From positions 1-34,691 of the IMG/VR virus record IMGVR_UViG_3300045258_000060: 34,691 nucleotides of DNA; one strand, 5' to 3'. The position numbers and the translations under genes were made by a program. The notes beneath the pieces are model-generated. The model was not told the origin of the DNA and did no database searches. It saw only the letters and a program-made list of their open reading frames with translations. This DNA comes from a virus. Positions 6,958 through 13,671 of this stretch are shown here, piece after piece. The stretch's first letter is position 1; every line of letters begins with the position of its first letter.

Positions 6958-8436
6958 CGCCACCCCGAAAGCCATTGCGAGGGCAACCATCCCGTCAATG
7001 CGGGTGGCTGACTTCTGCTTGTTCAATTTCCGGTTGCCAGCTGGATCCGATGTCACCACTGCGTTAGCAGCGCACATCGTCAACACCGGATGCCCGCCGT
7101 GGCGAACCTTGCCCTCGAGCAATACCGCTTCGGTATCTCTGAGAGCCGGCGACATCGAGACGAACCCCTGTCCGAACTCGACGAACAGTTCCTCCAGCCG
7201 TTCTTCCGTGAACCCGGCTTTCAATAACCACGGCCGCAGATGTTTCATTGCCCAGCGGTCGAACGCGCATTTCTTCCAGTTGTGGGTCTGGTCGAACTCG
7301 TACAGTTCGCGGGCAACCCATTCATATTCAACCGCTCGTCCTGGCGTGGTCAGGAGAAACCCGTCCTTGTGCCAGGTGTCATACGGAACGCGATCAGACC
7401 TAGACTTTTCCCTAAGTCCCTCGCCCGGCAGCCAGAAGGTCGGCTTCGTTTCCCATGCATCCTCGATCCATGCAATCGGAACGTGGGCCGTAAGGTCTGA
7501 AGTAGAAGCGAGATCGAGGCCGGAATAAACCTCGGCCCGCCCCCAGTCTTTCGATATTTCCCCGTTGCAACCCTGCCATACAGTCCGAGAAATAAACGGC
7601 GCGTTCATCTCGACGCGCTGGTTCAGGATCAGGTTTCGAAATTCAGGCTCCCGGCTCGGCATGCGGCGGGCATCTTCAGCCATCGCCATGACTTCCGCGG
7701 CGTTGAGGAAATCCCCCATTGCCGGGTTTGCCTGCCGGATCGTCTTTTCCTTGAACGGGTCGTCATCGAGGCTGGCAGTGTAGAGCGACAAAACTACTCT
7801 AGGATCATTCCCCGCCAAAGCGTCATCTATCAGGATCGAAAGCAAGTCCCCATCAGACGGAGCTTGGGTGGAAATGATGACCGACAGCGGGGCATCATGG
7901 GCACCGACCGCGGTTTCAAGCGCATCGTACAGTTCCGACCTTGGGCCTTTGACCTGTCCCAGTTCGTCGTGAACAATGAAGGCCGGCGACAACCCGTAGG
8001 CCGTCGAAGCCTCCGCGGATAAAGCCTTGTAAAGTGTCCCAAGCTCGGGACAGAAAAGCTCCTTGATTGTGTCCCGGATGACGATGACCGGATTAAGCGT
8101 GGGCGATAACCGAACTACCTTGGCCGCAAGCTTGAACAGGATCGCGGCCTGGTCTTTCGACTGGGCGGCGCTGTTCAACTGAGAATTGGCTCTCGCTTCG
8201 TCGCCGCAGAGATGCAGAAGCAGCAGGAAGGCGGCCAAGGTAGTCTTTGCGTTCTTGCGTCCGAATGAAACGATGGCCCTGCGTGTTCCGGCCGGGTTAT
8301 CGTAAATCTTCCTGATCTCGTCCTTCTGCCATTCCCTCAACCGGACGGGTTTTCCGACATCCTTTCCCTCGGGAATGCGGCAGTGGAACTCGATCCAGTC
8401 TATATTGTCCTGGCCCCTGCTTACCGACGATGCCAA
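6910..8436 (-). CDS. terL: Terminase large subunit
   Basis: About 508 residues; the packaging motor ATPase and the nuclease that cuts concatemers. Walker A is SFGRKNAKTT (residues ~57-66), Walker B is AFIVHDELG (~152-160, Asp-Glu), and the RNase H-like nuclease domain shows GLDLASTSDLTA with Asp308 and Asp314, then the late IDGMVALAMAFG. This is the HK97-like terminase type. The start is uncertain: the first ATG in frame (8553) would overlap the small subunit by 133 bases, so I prefer TTG 8436, which overlaps by 16. No strong ribosome site marks it. The last 15 codons are duplicated in the mini-ORF downstream. Confidence 0.95.
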   Translation of the reverse strand: MASSVSRGQDNIDWIEFHCRIPEGKDVGKPVRLREWQKDEIRKIYDNPAGTRRAIVSFGRKNAKTTLAAFLLLLHLCGDEARANSQLNSAAQSKDQAAILFKLAAKVVRLSPTLNPVIVIRDTIKELFCPELGTLYKALSAEASTAYGLSPAFIVHDELGQVKGPRSELYDALETAVGAHDAPLSVIISTQAPSDGDLLSILIDDALAGNDPRVVLSLYTASLDDDPFKEKTIRQANPAMGDFLNAAEVMAMAEDARRMPSREPEFRNLILNQRVEMNAPFISRTVWQGCNGEISKDWGRAEVYSGLDLASTSDLTAHVPIAWIEDAWETKPTFWLPGEGLREKSRSDRVPYDTWHKDGFLLTTPGRAVEYEWVARELYEFDQTHNWKKCAFDRWAMKHLRPWLLKAGFTEERLEELFVEFGQGFVSMSPALRDTEAVLLEGKVRHGGHPVLTMCAANAVVTSDPAGNRKLNKQKSATRIDGMVALAMAFGVAPNEVEAAPEYEFLVI

Positions 8437-8843
8437 GGCTTGCTCACTTCGCCCGCATTCTTCGCCGCGGTGCCGGCCGCCTGAGGCGTATACCTCGACT
8501 GGTTGGTGAGACGGAGCTTCGTCGCCTTGTCGGCAAGGGCTTTCGTCTCGCAATCCCTGGTACGGACCAATCGCGTATAGCGGTCTAGTCCCTCATCGGT
8601 ATCAAGCCACTGGGAATCGAAACTGTCGATCTTCTCAGTCAGCAACCGGGCCGAGCTAACGTGCCTGCAATACTCCATGAGCAGCTGCTGAAGGGCAGGT
8701 GTCTTGAAGATGTCCAGCCCCTCACCCGCAACCGTCCGGGTCCAGATGTCCTGTTGTTCGGCGGTTAATTCGTCCGGCGCCTGGGGGCGGCTGTCTATGG
8801 ACCCAACCACAACCGACAGGGCCGCTGCTGACTTGCGGGCCAT
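8421..8843 (-). CDS. terS: Terminase small subunit, P27 family
   Basis: 140 residues. The small subunit recognises the packaging site and loads the large subunit. The Ala-rich start MARKSAAALSVVVGSIDSRP followed by PDELTAEQQDIWTR and FKTPALQQLLMEYCRH is the Terminase_4 (P27-like) pattern. The C-terminal TKLRLTNQSRYTPQAA also fits. It sits directly upstream of and overlapping the large subunit, and downstream of an HNH nuclease, the standard order for this terminase type. The ATG follows GGAGAC. A perfect GC-rich palindrome lies 14 bases upstream of the start. Confidence 0.92.
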   Translation of the reverse strand: MARKSAAALSVVVGSIDSRPQAPDELTAEQQDIWTRTVAGEGLDIFKTPALQQLLMEYCRHVSSARLLTEKIDSFDSQWLDTDEGLDRYTRLVRTRDCETKALADKATKLRLTNQSRYTPQAAGTAAKNAGEVSKPWHRR

Positions 8844-8857
8844 AATGTCTCCGATGT

Positions 8858-8871
8858 CACGCGGGCGCGTG
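8858..8871. promoter_or_regulatory. Palindrome CACGCG-GG-CGCGTG upstream of terS
   Basis: A 14-base sequence with perfect 6-bp arms and a 2-base centre, in the 42-base gap ahead of the small terminase gene. Packaging recognition sites often lie in or next to terS, so this could be part of a pac or cos region. Other readings are a protein-binding operator or chance in GC-rich DNA. The symmetry is directly visible; the role is a guess. Confidence 0.4.
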
Positions 8872-8885
8872 AATGAGGTTACGAT

Positions 8886-9077
8886 TTAACGAAAGAACGG
8901 CTCAGGCGCGGTGTCCGGCAGGCTCGAAATGTGATCGGGCCCTCCCCCCGGTCGATCCATGTGGATCACCGCTGCTTCGTGGTTGTAGATGTCGGCAACG
9001 TCACCATGCCAAGGAAGTTCTGCCAGCATTGGTGTTTTGCTGATTAACCAGTCTGCCCACCAATCAGGCCATTGCAT
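8886..9077 (-). CDS. Hypothetical protein, Trp-rich, 63 residues
   Basis: Start ATG 9077 overlaps the stop of the upstream membrane microprotein (TGATG), a coupling signal that favours this start over ATG 9143 in the same frame. The protein begins MQWPDWWADWLISKTPMLAE and ends in a Pro/Gly-rich tail. No family is recognised and no membrane segment is clear. Its place between HNH and terS is often occupied by small packaging accessories, but nothing in the sequence shows that role. Confidence 0.6.
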   Translation of the reverse strand: MQWPDWWADWLISKTPMLAELPWHGDVADIYNHEAAVIHMDRPGGGPDHISSLPDTAPEPFFR

Positions 9078-9193
9078 CAGAACAGCAGGATGATGAGGAT
9101 CGCGACCGATACGCAGAAGTGAACCGCGTTGAGGTATTGCCATGCTGCTATCTTGGTGAGTTGGGCTTCTACGTTGGTGGTTATGTTGGCCAT
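9077..9193 (-). CDS. Single-span membrane microprotein, 38 residues
   Basis: ATG 9193 lies inside the end of the HNH gene and the TGA stop overlaps the next ATG. The protein starts MANITTNVEAQLTKIAAWQY and then has a hydrophobic C-terminal stretch with VSVAILIILLF, giving one likely transmembrane helix. The overlaps on both sides support it as real. No function is known. Confidence 0.65.
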   Translation of the reverse strand: MANITTNVEAQLTKIAAWQYLNAVHFCVSVAILIILLF

Positions 9194-9459
9194 CCGTCTG
9201 CTCCTATCTCTACCTTCTGCTTATGTCCGAACTGTTCAGCAGTGCGCTTGGTGTGGTGATCGTCGCATAGGTTGCGTGTGTTGCTGTCTATGTCCTGACC
9301 ACCCAGTGCCAATGGGTTGATATGATCCACTACATTGGCGGGCACTATACGGTTCTGGGCTAGGCAGTCCTCACATAACCCATGTGTGCGCTGTAGCCGG
9401 CGCTCCCTTAGGGCCTGTCCCTTACGTCCCCTTATGCGGTCAGCCATCCCTGGCTTCAT
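9181..9459 (-). CDS. HNH endonuclease upstream of terminase
   Basis: 92 residues (88 if it starts at ATG 9447). A zinc-type HNH motif is complete: CEDCLAQ, then VDHINPLALGGQDIDSNTR, then LCDDHHTKRT, with the DH and final HH in place. Such small HNH proteins next to the terminase genes of HK97-like phages act with the terminase in making the packaging cut, as shown for HK97 gp74 and relatives. It overlaps the upstream 46-residue gene by 20 bases and the microprotein downstream by 13, so it is expressed with the packaging genes. Confidence 0.88.
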   Translation of the reverse strand: MKPGMADRIRGRKGQALRERRLQRTHGLCEDCLAQNRIVPANVVDHINPLALGGQDIDSNTRNLCDDHHTKRTAEQFGHKQKVEIGADGWPT

Positions 9460-9580
9460 TCTTCAGCATCTCGAACAATAGCTTGCTGTCGCTGTAGGGT
9501 ATGCGCTGGCAGGGCTGGTCATGCCTGGGGCCATGAGGGATGTAGATGCTGATCCGTTTCCTCTTGGCCTCGTCAGACAT
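9440..9580 (-). CDS. Hypothetical small basic protein, 46 residues
   Basis: ATG 9580 is preceded by GGAGGG at proper spacing, so I reject the longer ATG 9640 start. The protein begins MSDEAKRKRISIYIPHGPRH and contains IPYSDSKLLFEMLKN. It is the first gene after the structured leader at 9581-9758 and so probably the first gene of the late, packaging-led transcript. It is not recognised; short basic proteins here may be HNH or terminase accessories. Confidence 0.65.
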   Translation of the reverse strand: MSDEAKRKRISIYIPHGPRHDQPCQRIPYSDSKLLFEMLKNEARDG

Positions 9581-9758
9581 AATCGCCCTCCGAAAGTTGC
9601 CCGCGCCAGCCAACAGGGGAGTCAAACAGGCGCGGGCCAAGCGTCAAGGATGGGAAGCGGGGGCAACTCAACCCTATGGCGCTTGATACAGAAGCACCCG
9701 CAAGGGATGGTGTCCCCGCGGGCGCAATAATCCAAGATATTGATTTGAAGATACACAT
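9581..9758 (-). promoter_or_regulatory. Structured leader with two alternative hairpins ahead of packaging genes
   Basis: A 178-base gap, the longest in the leftward unit. On the minus-strand RNA, bases 9636-9629 can pair with 9607-9600 (8 bp, all G/C, 21-base loop). Bases 9668-9661 can instead pair with 9602-9595 (8 bp). Both use the same downstream strand, so they exclude each other, as in attenuators. The common strand ends 14 bases before the ATG at 9580. It may hold a late promoter or an antitermination site. No convincing gene lies within; an ATG at 9758 opens a 61-codon frame with no support. Confidence 0.45.
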
Positions 9759-10397
9759 TTACGCAGCTTTGACAATGCGGGAAAGTGTTAATTCAGTGAC
9801 AATTTCACGCAATGCCTGCCTATAGCGGTCCTGCAATGTGCGGGTTGGCAGGTCGCCGAACTCTTTCAGATGTATCCGAAGGCGGTTCCAGCTGATGTTC
9901 CTGCCGGCATCGCCGCGCTTGGATGTAGCTCCAACCACGAGGATTTTCCGATAGCGTTCGTCAACCAGAAGCAACCAGTCCAGCGCATTCGATGCAGCGT
10001 CTATTTCATCAGGGCCGGGAATGGATGGGCGCGGGGCTATTGTCTCATATTTCCCGCCTGGTGCGTCGGTATAGCGGGCATGTGTATCCAGCCGATCATG
10101 AATATAGGATATGCCGTTGCGGTTGTCCTCGCTGGGGCTGAGCCGCGGCATGGGTTGCTTGGCTATCGTCCAGAAGGCTTTGACCAGCCTTTGTTCAACT
10201 GCAAGCATGGCCTTTGCGGTGCTGAGCCTATCAGGAGCATAGGACAGGCGATCTACCGTTCGTCGCATCCTCGAGCTCTCAGCGATCATCACGCCGGCCT
10301 TCAGCCCATAACTGGCCTCGATCCGAACACGCTCAGCCTCGGGACCGGACAATTCCTTGCCGTTCACGATTGTCACGATCCTAAGTTGATGTGTCAT
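9759..10397 (-). CDS. Possible late regulator, DUF6362-like C-terminus
   Basis: 212 residues. The C-terminal part (ALDWLLLVDERYRKILVVGA, then ISWNRLRIHLKEFGDLPTRT and LQDRYRQALREI) resembles the DUF6362-type domain seen in alphaproteobacterial phages, with a probable helix-turn-helix in which a branched DNA-binding region selects on RTLQDRYR. The N-terminal half is unassigned. It lies between the replication genes and the structured leader of the packaging genes, the position of late activators or antiterminators in many phages. That role is inference from place and HTH look. It overlaps the DNA methyltransferase stop by 4 bases. Confidence 0.55.
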   Translation of the reverse strand: MTHQLRIVTIVNGKELSGPEAERVRIEASYGLKAGVMIAESSRMRRTVDRLSYAPDRLSTAKAMLAVEQRLVKAFWTIAKQPMPRLSPSEDNRNGISYIHDRLDTHARYTDAPGGKYETIAPRPSIPGPDEIDAASNALDWLLLVDERYRKILVVGATSKRGDAGRNISWNRLRIHLKEFGDLPTRTLQDRYRQALREIVTELTLSRIVKAA

Positions 10398-11407
10398 GCT
10401 GCCTTACCCTCCACGAAGAAGTCGCCCTGCCGCTGGGCATCCTCGATGCGCTTGCAGGCCACGGCGAACCAATGCGGGTCGCGCTCTATGCCAATGAACT
10501 GCCGCCCCATCCTCAGGGCCGCGTCTCCAGTTGCCCCGCTGCCCATGAAAGCATCCAGAACAACCGCATCGGGCTTCGTGCTGACCTGCACGATGTGTTG
10601 CAAGAGCGAGAGCGGCTTTTCGCAGGGGTGCTTGCCGCTGGTCGGGGGGGGCGGATCAAAGTCCCATACATCGCCCCACTGGAGCTTGTCGTGTAGGTTG
10701 AACGGGCGCCGGATTTCTTCCAATTCAGTCTGCCTCGACAGCACCAGCTCCATTAGCTTGGCGTGATCCGGCAGCTTGCCAAGACGAGTCTCTAGGACGG
10801 TCCACTGTTCGGGGGTTGGGCAATTATACCCAAGCAACCAGTTGGCGGCGTAAAGGGCGGGACCGCCAGATGATCTGAACAGCCCGTTGATGTCTCCACG
10901 AGTGGCCCCTGCTGCGGTCATGGAATCTCTAATAGCCGCGCCGAAAAGCTCGGCCTTCGCGGCCCTTAAGGCGTCGTCGTATTCCGCTCCGTTAGGCTCC
11001 GCGAAGATTATGCGCTCGCTCGACGCCTGCCAGAATGTGCGGAGCGAAGTCACGTCAACACCGCGGCCCGCCGCGCCCTTGCGCCTCGCTCCCTTGTTCC
11101 AGGTTATCATGGCGAGGACGCTCATCGCCTCACGAACGACAACCTCAACTCGGGCCGCCATCTGTGGCGAGGCGAATAGGTAGAGGCTCCCGTTCGCCGC
11201 TAGCCGAGCGTTGAGCAGCGAAACGATCTCGCGCATCCAATCTAGGAAATGCGCGGGCTCATCCCACTCGTTGTCCCAATAGTCGCCCTTGACCTTGAAG
11301 TAGGGCGGATCGGTCACGACAGCATCAACCTTGCCGAGCAAGGGCAGCACATCGCGGCAGTCGCCAAGGTAGAGCGTGGCGCGGCCTATGATGACGGATG
11401 AGGTCAT
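10394..11407 (-). CDS. DNA adenine-N6 or cytosine-N4 methyltransferase
   Basis: 337 residues. Catalytic motif IV is TDPPYF (residues 32-37), and the AdoMet-binding motif I comes late in the chain as DAFMGSGATGDAALRMG (~285-301), so the order is catalytic first, the beta-class arrangement of DNA methylases. The middle region holds the probable target recognition domain. No restriction endonuclease lies next to it, so it is an orphan methylase, probably protecting phage DNA from host restriction or marking it for replication. The ATG overlaps the upstream gene stop (ATGA). Recognition sequence unknown. Confidence 0.9.
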   Translation of the reverse strand: MTSSVIIGRATLYLGDCRDVLPLLGKVDAVVTDPPYFKVKGDYWDNEWDEPAHFLDWMREIVSLLNARLAANGSLYLFASPQMAARVEVVVREAMSVLAMITWNKGARRKGAAGRGVDVTSLRTFWQASSERIIFAEPNGAEYDDALRAAKAELFGAAIRDSMTAAGATRGDINGLFRSSGGPALYAANWLLGYNCPTPEQWTVLETRLGKLPDHAKLMELVLSRQTELEEIRRPFNLHDKLQWGDVWDFDPPPPTSGKHPCEKPLSLLQHIVQVSTKPDAVVLDAFMGSGATGDAALRMGRQFIGIERDPHWFAVACKRIEDAQRQGDFFVEGKAA

Positions 11408-11622
11408 CAGTACCGATCCTCAATCGTGTAATATCCGCCACGGCAAACCCATTGGAGATGATGATTGCCAGCGGCAGCCAGGTTGGCATTGCCACGCTCG
11501 ATCCAGTACCGCTGCCTAGCGGCCTTGTCGGCCTCGCTGTCGCCTTTCGGCATGTCGGGAGGGCATTGGTTTTTCTGCTTGCCAGTGACTGCAGGCCTAT
11601 CTGCAAAAGGATTATCCGCCAT
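11407..11622 (-). CDS. Hypothetical protein, 71 residues
   Basis: ATG 11622 has GGAGGG just upstream and is preferred over ATG 11691, which would lie deep in the previous gene. The protein starts MADNPFADRPAVTGKQ and has the charged segment SEADKAARQRYWIERGNANL before the ending GYYTIEDRY. A lone pair of cysteines is not a zinc ribbon. Not recognised. Co-transcribed between the replication-type protein and the DNA methylase. Confidence 0.65.
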   Translation of the reverse strand: MADNPFADRPAVTGKQKNQCPPDMPKGDSEADKAARQRYWIERGNANLAAAGNHHLQWVCRGGYYTIEDRY

Positions 11623-12130
11623 AACTGCCCTCCAAAATTCTCGTGAATGACTTGGGTTGAAGGAAGAAATCGAAATCGGCTTTCCAGCCACGGTCGTTCT
11701 CGCCGCAGAGGAACGGCGTTCGTGGAATCGCCCAGATGGCCTCGGTGATGTCCTCGACCTTGTGCCGGGTGGTGAACGTTTTGAGTTTCTTGCGGCGTTC
11801 AGGTGTCATCCTGGCCTTGGGAAGCCCAGCTTCACCGGCCATCAGGTTGTAGGCTTCCAAAACCAAAGTTGGTGGATCGGATGGGGGAGTGATTTCGTCA
11901 GAAATCACAGAGGGGGTCGGGGGGGTTAAGATATATTCTTCATTAGGGGGGGTGTCACGCGTTACTGTAACGCCGTTACTCTCACCCTTCTTCTTCTCCC
12001 TATGGCGAGCCTGACGAACAGCATTCGTCGGATCAGCCTTCTTCTCCGCTGCCCTCAAGATGCGAATGCAAGCGTCCAAGTCTAGCCCTTCGGCTTTCAT
12101 CGCTTCAAGCATGGCGGAATTGAAGCTCAC
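11612..12130 (-). CDS. Replication-initiation or helicase-loader-type protein
   Basis: 172 residues. The N-terminus includes a basic stretch (AVRQARHREKKKGE) after an acidic helix, the middle is Pro/Thr-rich and probably disordered, and the C-terminus holds the phage replication signature: FLCGENDRGWKADFDFFLQP followed by KSFTRILEGSYGG. That ending is common on phage O-type or DnaD-like replication proteins, where it probably contacts the host helicase. The phage has no polymerase or helicase of its own, so recruiting the host replisome is expected. The replication origin may lie in or near this gene, but I see no clear iteron set. Confidence 0.65.
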   Translation of the reverse strand: MSFNSAMLEAMKAEGLDLDACIRILRAAEKKADPTNAVRQARHREKKKGESNGVTVTRDTPPNEEYILTPPTPSVISDEITPPSDPPTLVLEAYNLMAGEAGLPKARMTPERRKKLKTFTTRHKVEDITEAIWAIPRTPFLCGENDRGWKADFDFFLQPKSFTRILEGSYGG

Positions 12131-12342
12131 AGATCATGCCTCCCGCATTCAGCCTCAACCTTGGCGAGCAGCCTTAGTTCTTCGTTCCTGTGCTGTGCGA
12201 GGGTGGCGCTCTTGCGTTGCCGGCAATAGACGGCATGGAGGGCTCGCCTGAGTTCGTCGCTTTCCTCGCTAGTCAAGGGACGGCGAAGGCTTTCCAGCCA
12301 TTCCAGCTTTTGTTCTGAGATGGTTTTGAGGGCTGGCGTCAT
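12127..12342 (-). CDS. Hypothetical helical protein, 71 residues
   Basis: The protein is nearly all charged helix: SEQKLEWLESLRRPLTSEES, then DELRRALHAVYCRQRKSATL. No family recognised. It overlaps RusA upstream (ATGA) and the replication-type gene downstream by 4 bases, so it belongs to the same polycistronic message. Its length and composition fit a small adaptor or DNA-metabolism accessory, which is only a guess. Confidence 0.65.
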   Translation of the reverse strand: MTPALKTISEQKLEWLESLRRPLTSEESDELRRALHAVYCRQRKSATLAQHRNEELRLLAKVEAECGRHDL

Positions 12343-12683
12343 GCCACGACCTCGACAGTGACGGAGCCGCCCTTGACCGGATCGGCAAAGCGATAGGACG
12401 GGTCGAAGCGGTTATCATCGACACCCATGCGGTAGGCGACGACATCGAGCGCATACTTGAGCGATGCCTGCATGTTGTCGCGATCCCGGCGCCGCTTGTC
12501 AGGAGGGCTCAGCGTGATGATGATGGGGATGCGATCAAGATGGTCGATGTTAGGCCGTGGTTGGCCGAGAAGCTGCCAGGCGCAGATGTCCTTGTATTTC
12601 TTCTTTGCCCTGTCGAGTGCGCGCCAGTGCAGCCGAGCGTTCGGAGACAACTGGGCTGGTGGCCAGGGAAGCTCGAGCGTCAT
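12339..12683 (-). CDS. rusA: RusA-family Holliday junction resolvase
   Basis: 114 residues, near the usual ~120 for RusA. It cuts four-way junctions made during recombination and replication of phage DNA. The N-terminal LELPWPPAQLSPNARLHW and the catalytic block RRDRDNMQASLKYALD with Asp67, Asp69 and Asp80, then GVDDNRFDP, are typical of the RusA fold. It would resolve branches before packaging and works naturally with the ERF annealing protein coded on the other strand. Start ATG overlaps the upstream stop (ATGA). Confidence 0.93.
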   Translation of the reverse strand: MTLELPWPPAQLSPNARLHWRALDRAKKKYKDICAWQLLGQPRPNIDHLDRIPIIITLSPPDKRRRDRDNMQASLKYALDVVAYRMGVDDNRFDPSYRFADPVKGGSVTVEVVA

Positions 12684-12844
12684 GCGCTCCCTACCCGATC
12701 AGAAAGCGACAGGATCAGGGGTGGATAAAGTGCAGGGTGCGGTTTCAGGCCGAGGCTGACGCGCATGGCTTGTGCCTTGGCATAGATAGGCTCTTTCGCC
12801 CTGGCGGCTGAGATCAGGCCGAGTTCTCTTGCAGCGGCGTTCAC
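12680..12844 (-). CDS. Hypothetical protein, 54 residues, GTG start
   Basis: GTG 12844 follows GGGAGG at six bases and overlaps the stop of the membrane microprotein upstream. A longer open frame reaches 13150 but its N-terminal part crosses three coupled microgenes and has no start signal, so it is rejected. The protein begins VNAAARELGLISAARAKEPI and ends with LYPPLILSLSDRVGSA. Unknown function; soluble and mildly basic. Confidence 0.6.
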   Translation of the reverse strand: MNAAARELGLISAARAKEPIYAKAQAMRVSLGLKPHPALYPPLILSLSDRVGSA

Positions 12845-12975
12845 ATGCACCTCCCAGCGTAGATCGCGGACACAATCAGGAACGCCTCGACCGCACCTGC
12901 TACGGCGCCGATGGTGAACCACAGGAGATGATTGAGATAGGCTATCCAAATAGCCTTGCCGACTCGTGCTAACAT
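12841..12975 (-). CDS. Membrane microprotein, 44 residues
   Basis: ATG 12975, with GGGGG upstream. The protein begins MLARVGKAIWIAYLNHLLWF and continues into a second hydrophobic stretch around GAVAGAVEAFLIVSAIY, giving one long or two short membrane helices. Its TGA overlaps the following GTG. It is one of three consecutive membrane microproteins at the start of the leftward unit. No function known; superinfection exclusion or host-membrane effects are possible. Confidence 0.65.
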   Translation of the reverse strand: MLARVGKAIWIAYLNHLLWFTIGAVAGAVEAFLIVSAIYAGRCM

Positions 12976-12984
12976 ACTGGCCCC

Positions 12985-13095
12985 CTAGTGTGAAATGCGG
13001 AAAGTCTCTGTTGCGCTTTCTGTTGCGGTATTGATGATGGTCCCAGCCACGGCCGCAACGGACAGGGCAAAGGCGATGCAGACAATGCGGAACAT
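12985..13095 (-). CDS. Small exported or membrane protein, 36 residues
   Basis: ATG 13095 with AAGGAG eight bases upstream; the start shares a base with the upstream stop (TAATG). MFRIVCIAFALSVAAVAG is a textbook signal-like or single-span segment, followed by a short polar tail NTATESATETF. No lipobox. Function unknown. Confidence 0.65.
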   Translation of the reverse strand: MFRIVCIAFALSVAAVAGTIINTATESATETFRISH

Positions 13096-13259
13096 TAGAA
13101 ACGCTCCTTGATTTGCCATGGGCATTCACCCTCGGCGAGTTGTCGTTCATAGTCGGCTAGGTCATCGGCCCTGTCGGCGAAATAGAAGGCGCCGAGGACG
13201 AACAGGATGATGAGCGCGAACACCCCGGAAATGAGGCAGGAGAGCAGCCACCAGTTCAT
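13095..13259 (-). CDS. Single-span membrane protein, 54 residues
   Basis: ATG 13259 overlaps the upstream stop (ATGA). MNWWLLSCLISGVFALIILF leads into VLGAFYF, a strong transmembrane helix, followed by an acidic cytoplasmic-type tail DRADDLADYERQLAEGE. Not recognised. Coupled on both sides, so very likely translated in the early leftward message. Confidence 0.68.
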   Translation of the reverse strand: MNWWLLSCLISGVFALIILFVLGAFYFADRADDLADYERQLAEGECPWQIKERF

Positions 13260-13477
13260 AAGGGTCTGTCCTTACCAAGAGCATACAGGCGAGAATTTAT
13301 GACTCTTAACCGAACGCCTAGAACACGGGCGGCTTTTTCCCGGTCCCCATACCGCTCTATGATATAAAGCAGCTTGCCGTCTCGTTCCTGTGTCCACCAG
13401 CCGCGGTCCATGCCGCGCGGACCGCCGTGAGTTTGATTAATGGCGCGATGACCGGGGATAACTCGCGCGGTCGTCAT
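13256..13477 (-). CDS. Small HTH-type DNA-binding protein
   Basis: 73 residues from ATG 13477, which overlaps the stop of the Cro-like gene; the ATG at 13558 in the same frame is inside that gene and rejected. The C-terminal half, WWTQERDGKLLYIIERYGDR then EKAARVLGVRLRVINSRLYA, looks like a SANT- or GcrA-like helix-turn-helix. The N-terminus is short and basic. Second gene of the leftward unit, so it may regulate early genes; target unknown. Confidence 0.6.
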   Translation of the reverse strand: MTTARVIPGHRAINQTHGGPRGMDRGWWTQERDGKLLYIIERYGDREKAARVLGVRLRVINSRLYALGKDRPL

Positions 13478-13671
13478 GCGGCCCTCGTTTCGAGAACGCG
13501 CAATTCCTCGTCCACCTTGTTCAGATTGGAGATGTTTGCCGGCGAACCCTTTTTCCAACGGTAGTAGGTGGAAGGCGCCAGGCCAGCGATTTCGCAGACC
13601 TCATAGAGCTTCAGGCCGACGGTAGCGGCCCTGCGTTCCATGTCTGCGATGAGGATTTTCTGATTGAACAT
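13474..13671 (-). CDS. Cro-like helix-turn-helix regulator
   Basis: 65 residues from ATG 13671. The HTH is clear: VGLKLYEVCEIAGLAPSTYY followed by RWKKGSPANISN. It is the first gene of the leftward unit and sits beside the divergent promoter region, the classic place of Cro-type repressors that bind operators between two early promoters. A longer frame to 13884 runs across the divergent promoter and is rejected. No SD of normal spacing precedes the ATG, which matches a leaderless message. No CI-size partner is present. Confidence 0.75.
   Translation of the reverse strand: MFNQKILIADMERRAATVGLKLYEVCEIAGLAPSTYYRWKKGSPANISNLNKVDEELRVLETRAA

Noticed and set aside
9573-9758. 61-codon leftward frame in the leader
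   Set aside because: No ribosome site, no recognisable protein, and it covers strong inverted repeats that better explain the region.
9870-10766. 298-codon plus-strand frame
   Set aside because: It crosses the DNA methylase and the 212-residue gene on the other strand, both with clear coding features; no protein family is seen in it.
12680-13150. A single 156-codon gene
   Set aside because: Its N-terminal two thirds cover three microgenes linked by stop/start overlaps and ribosome sites; only the last 54 codons have a good start of their own (GTG 12844).
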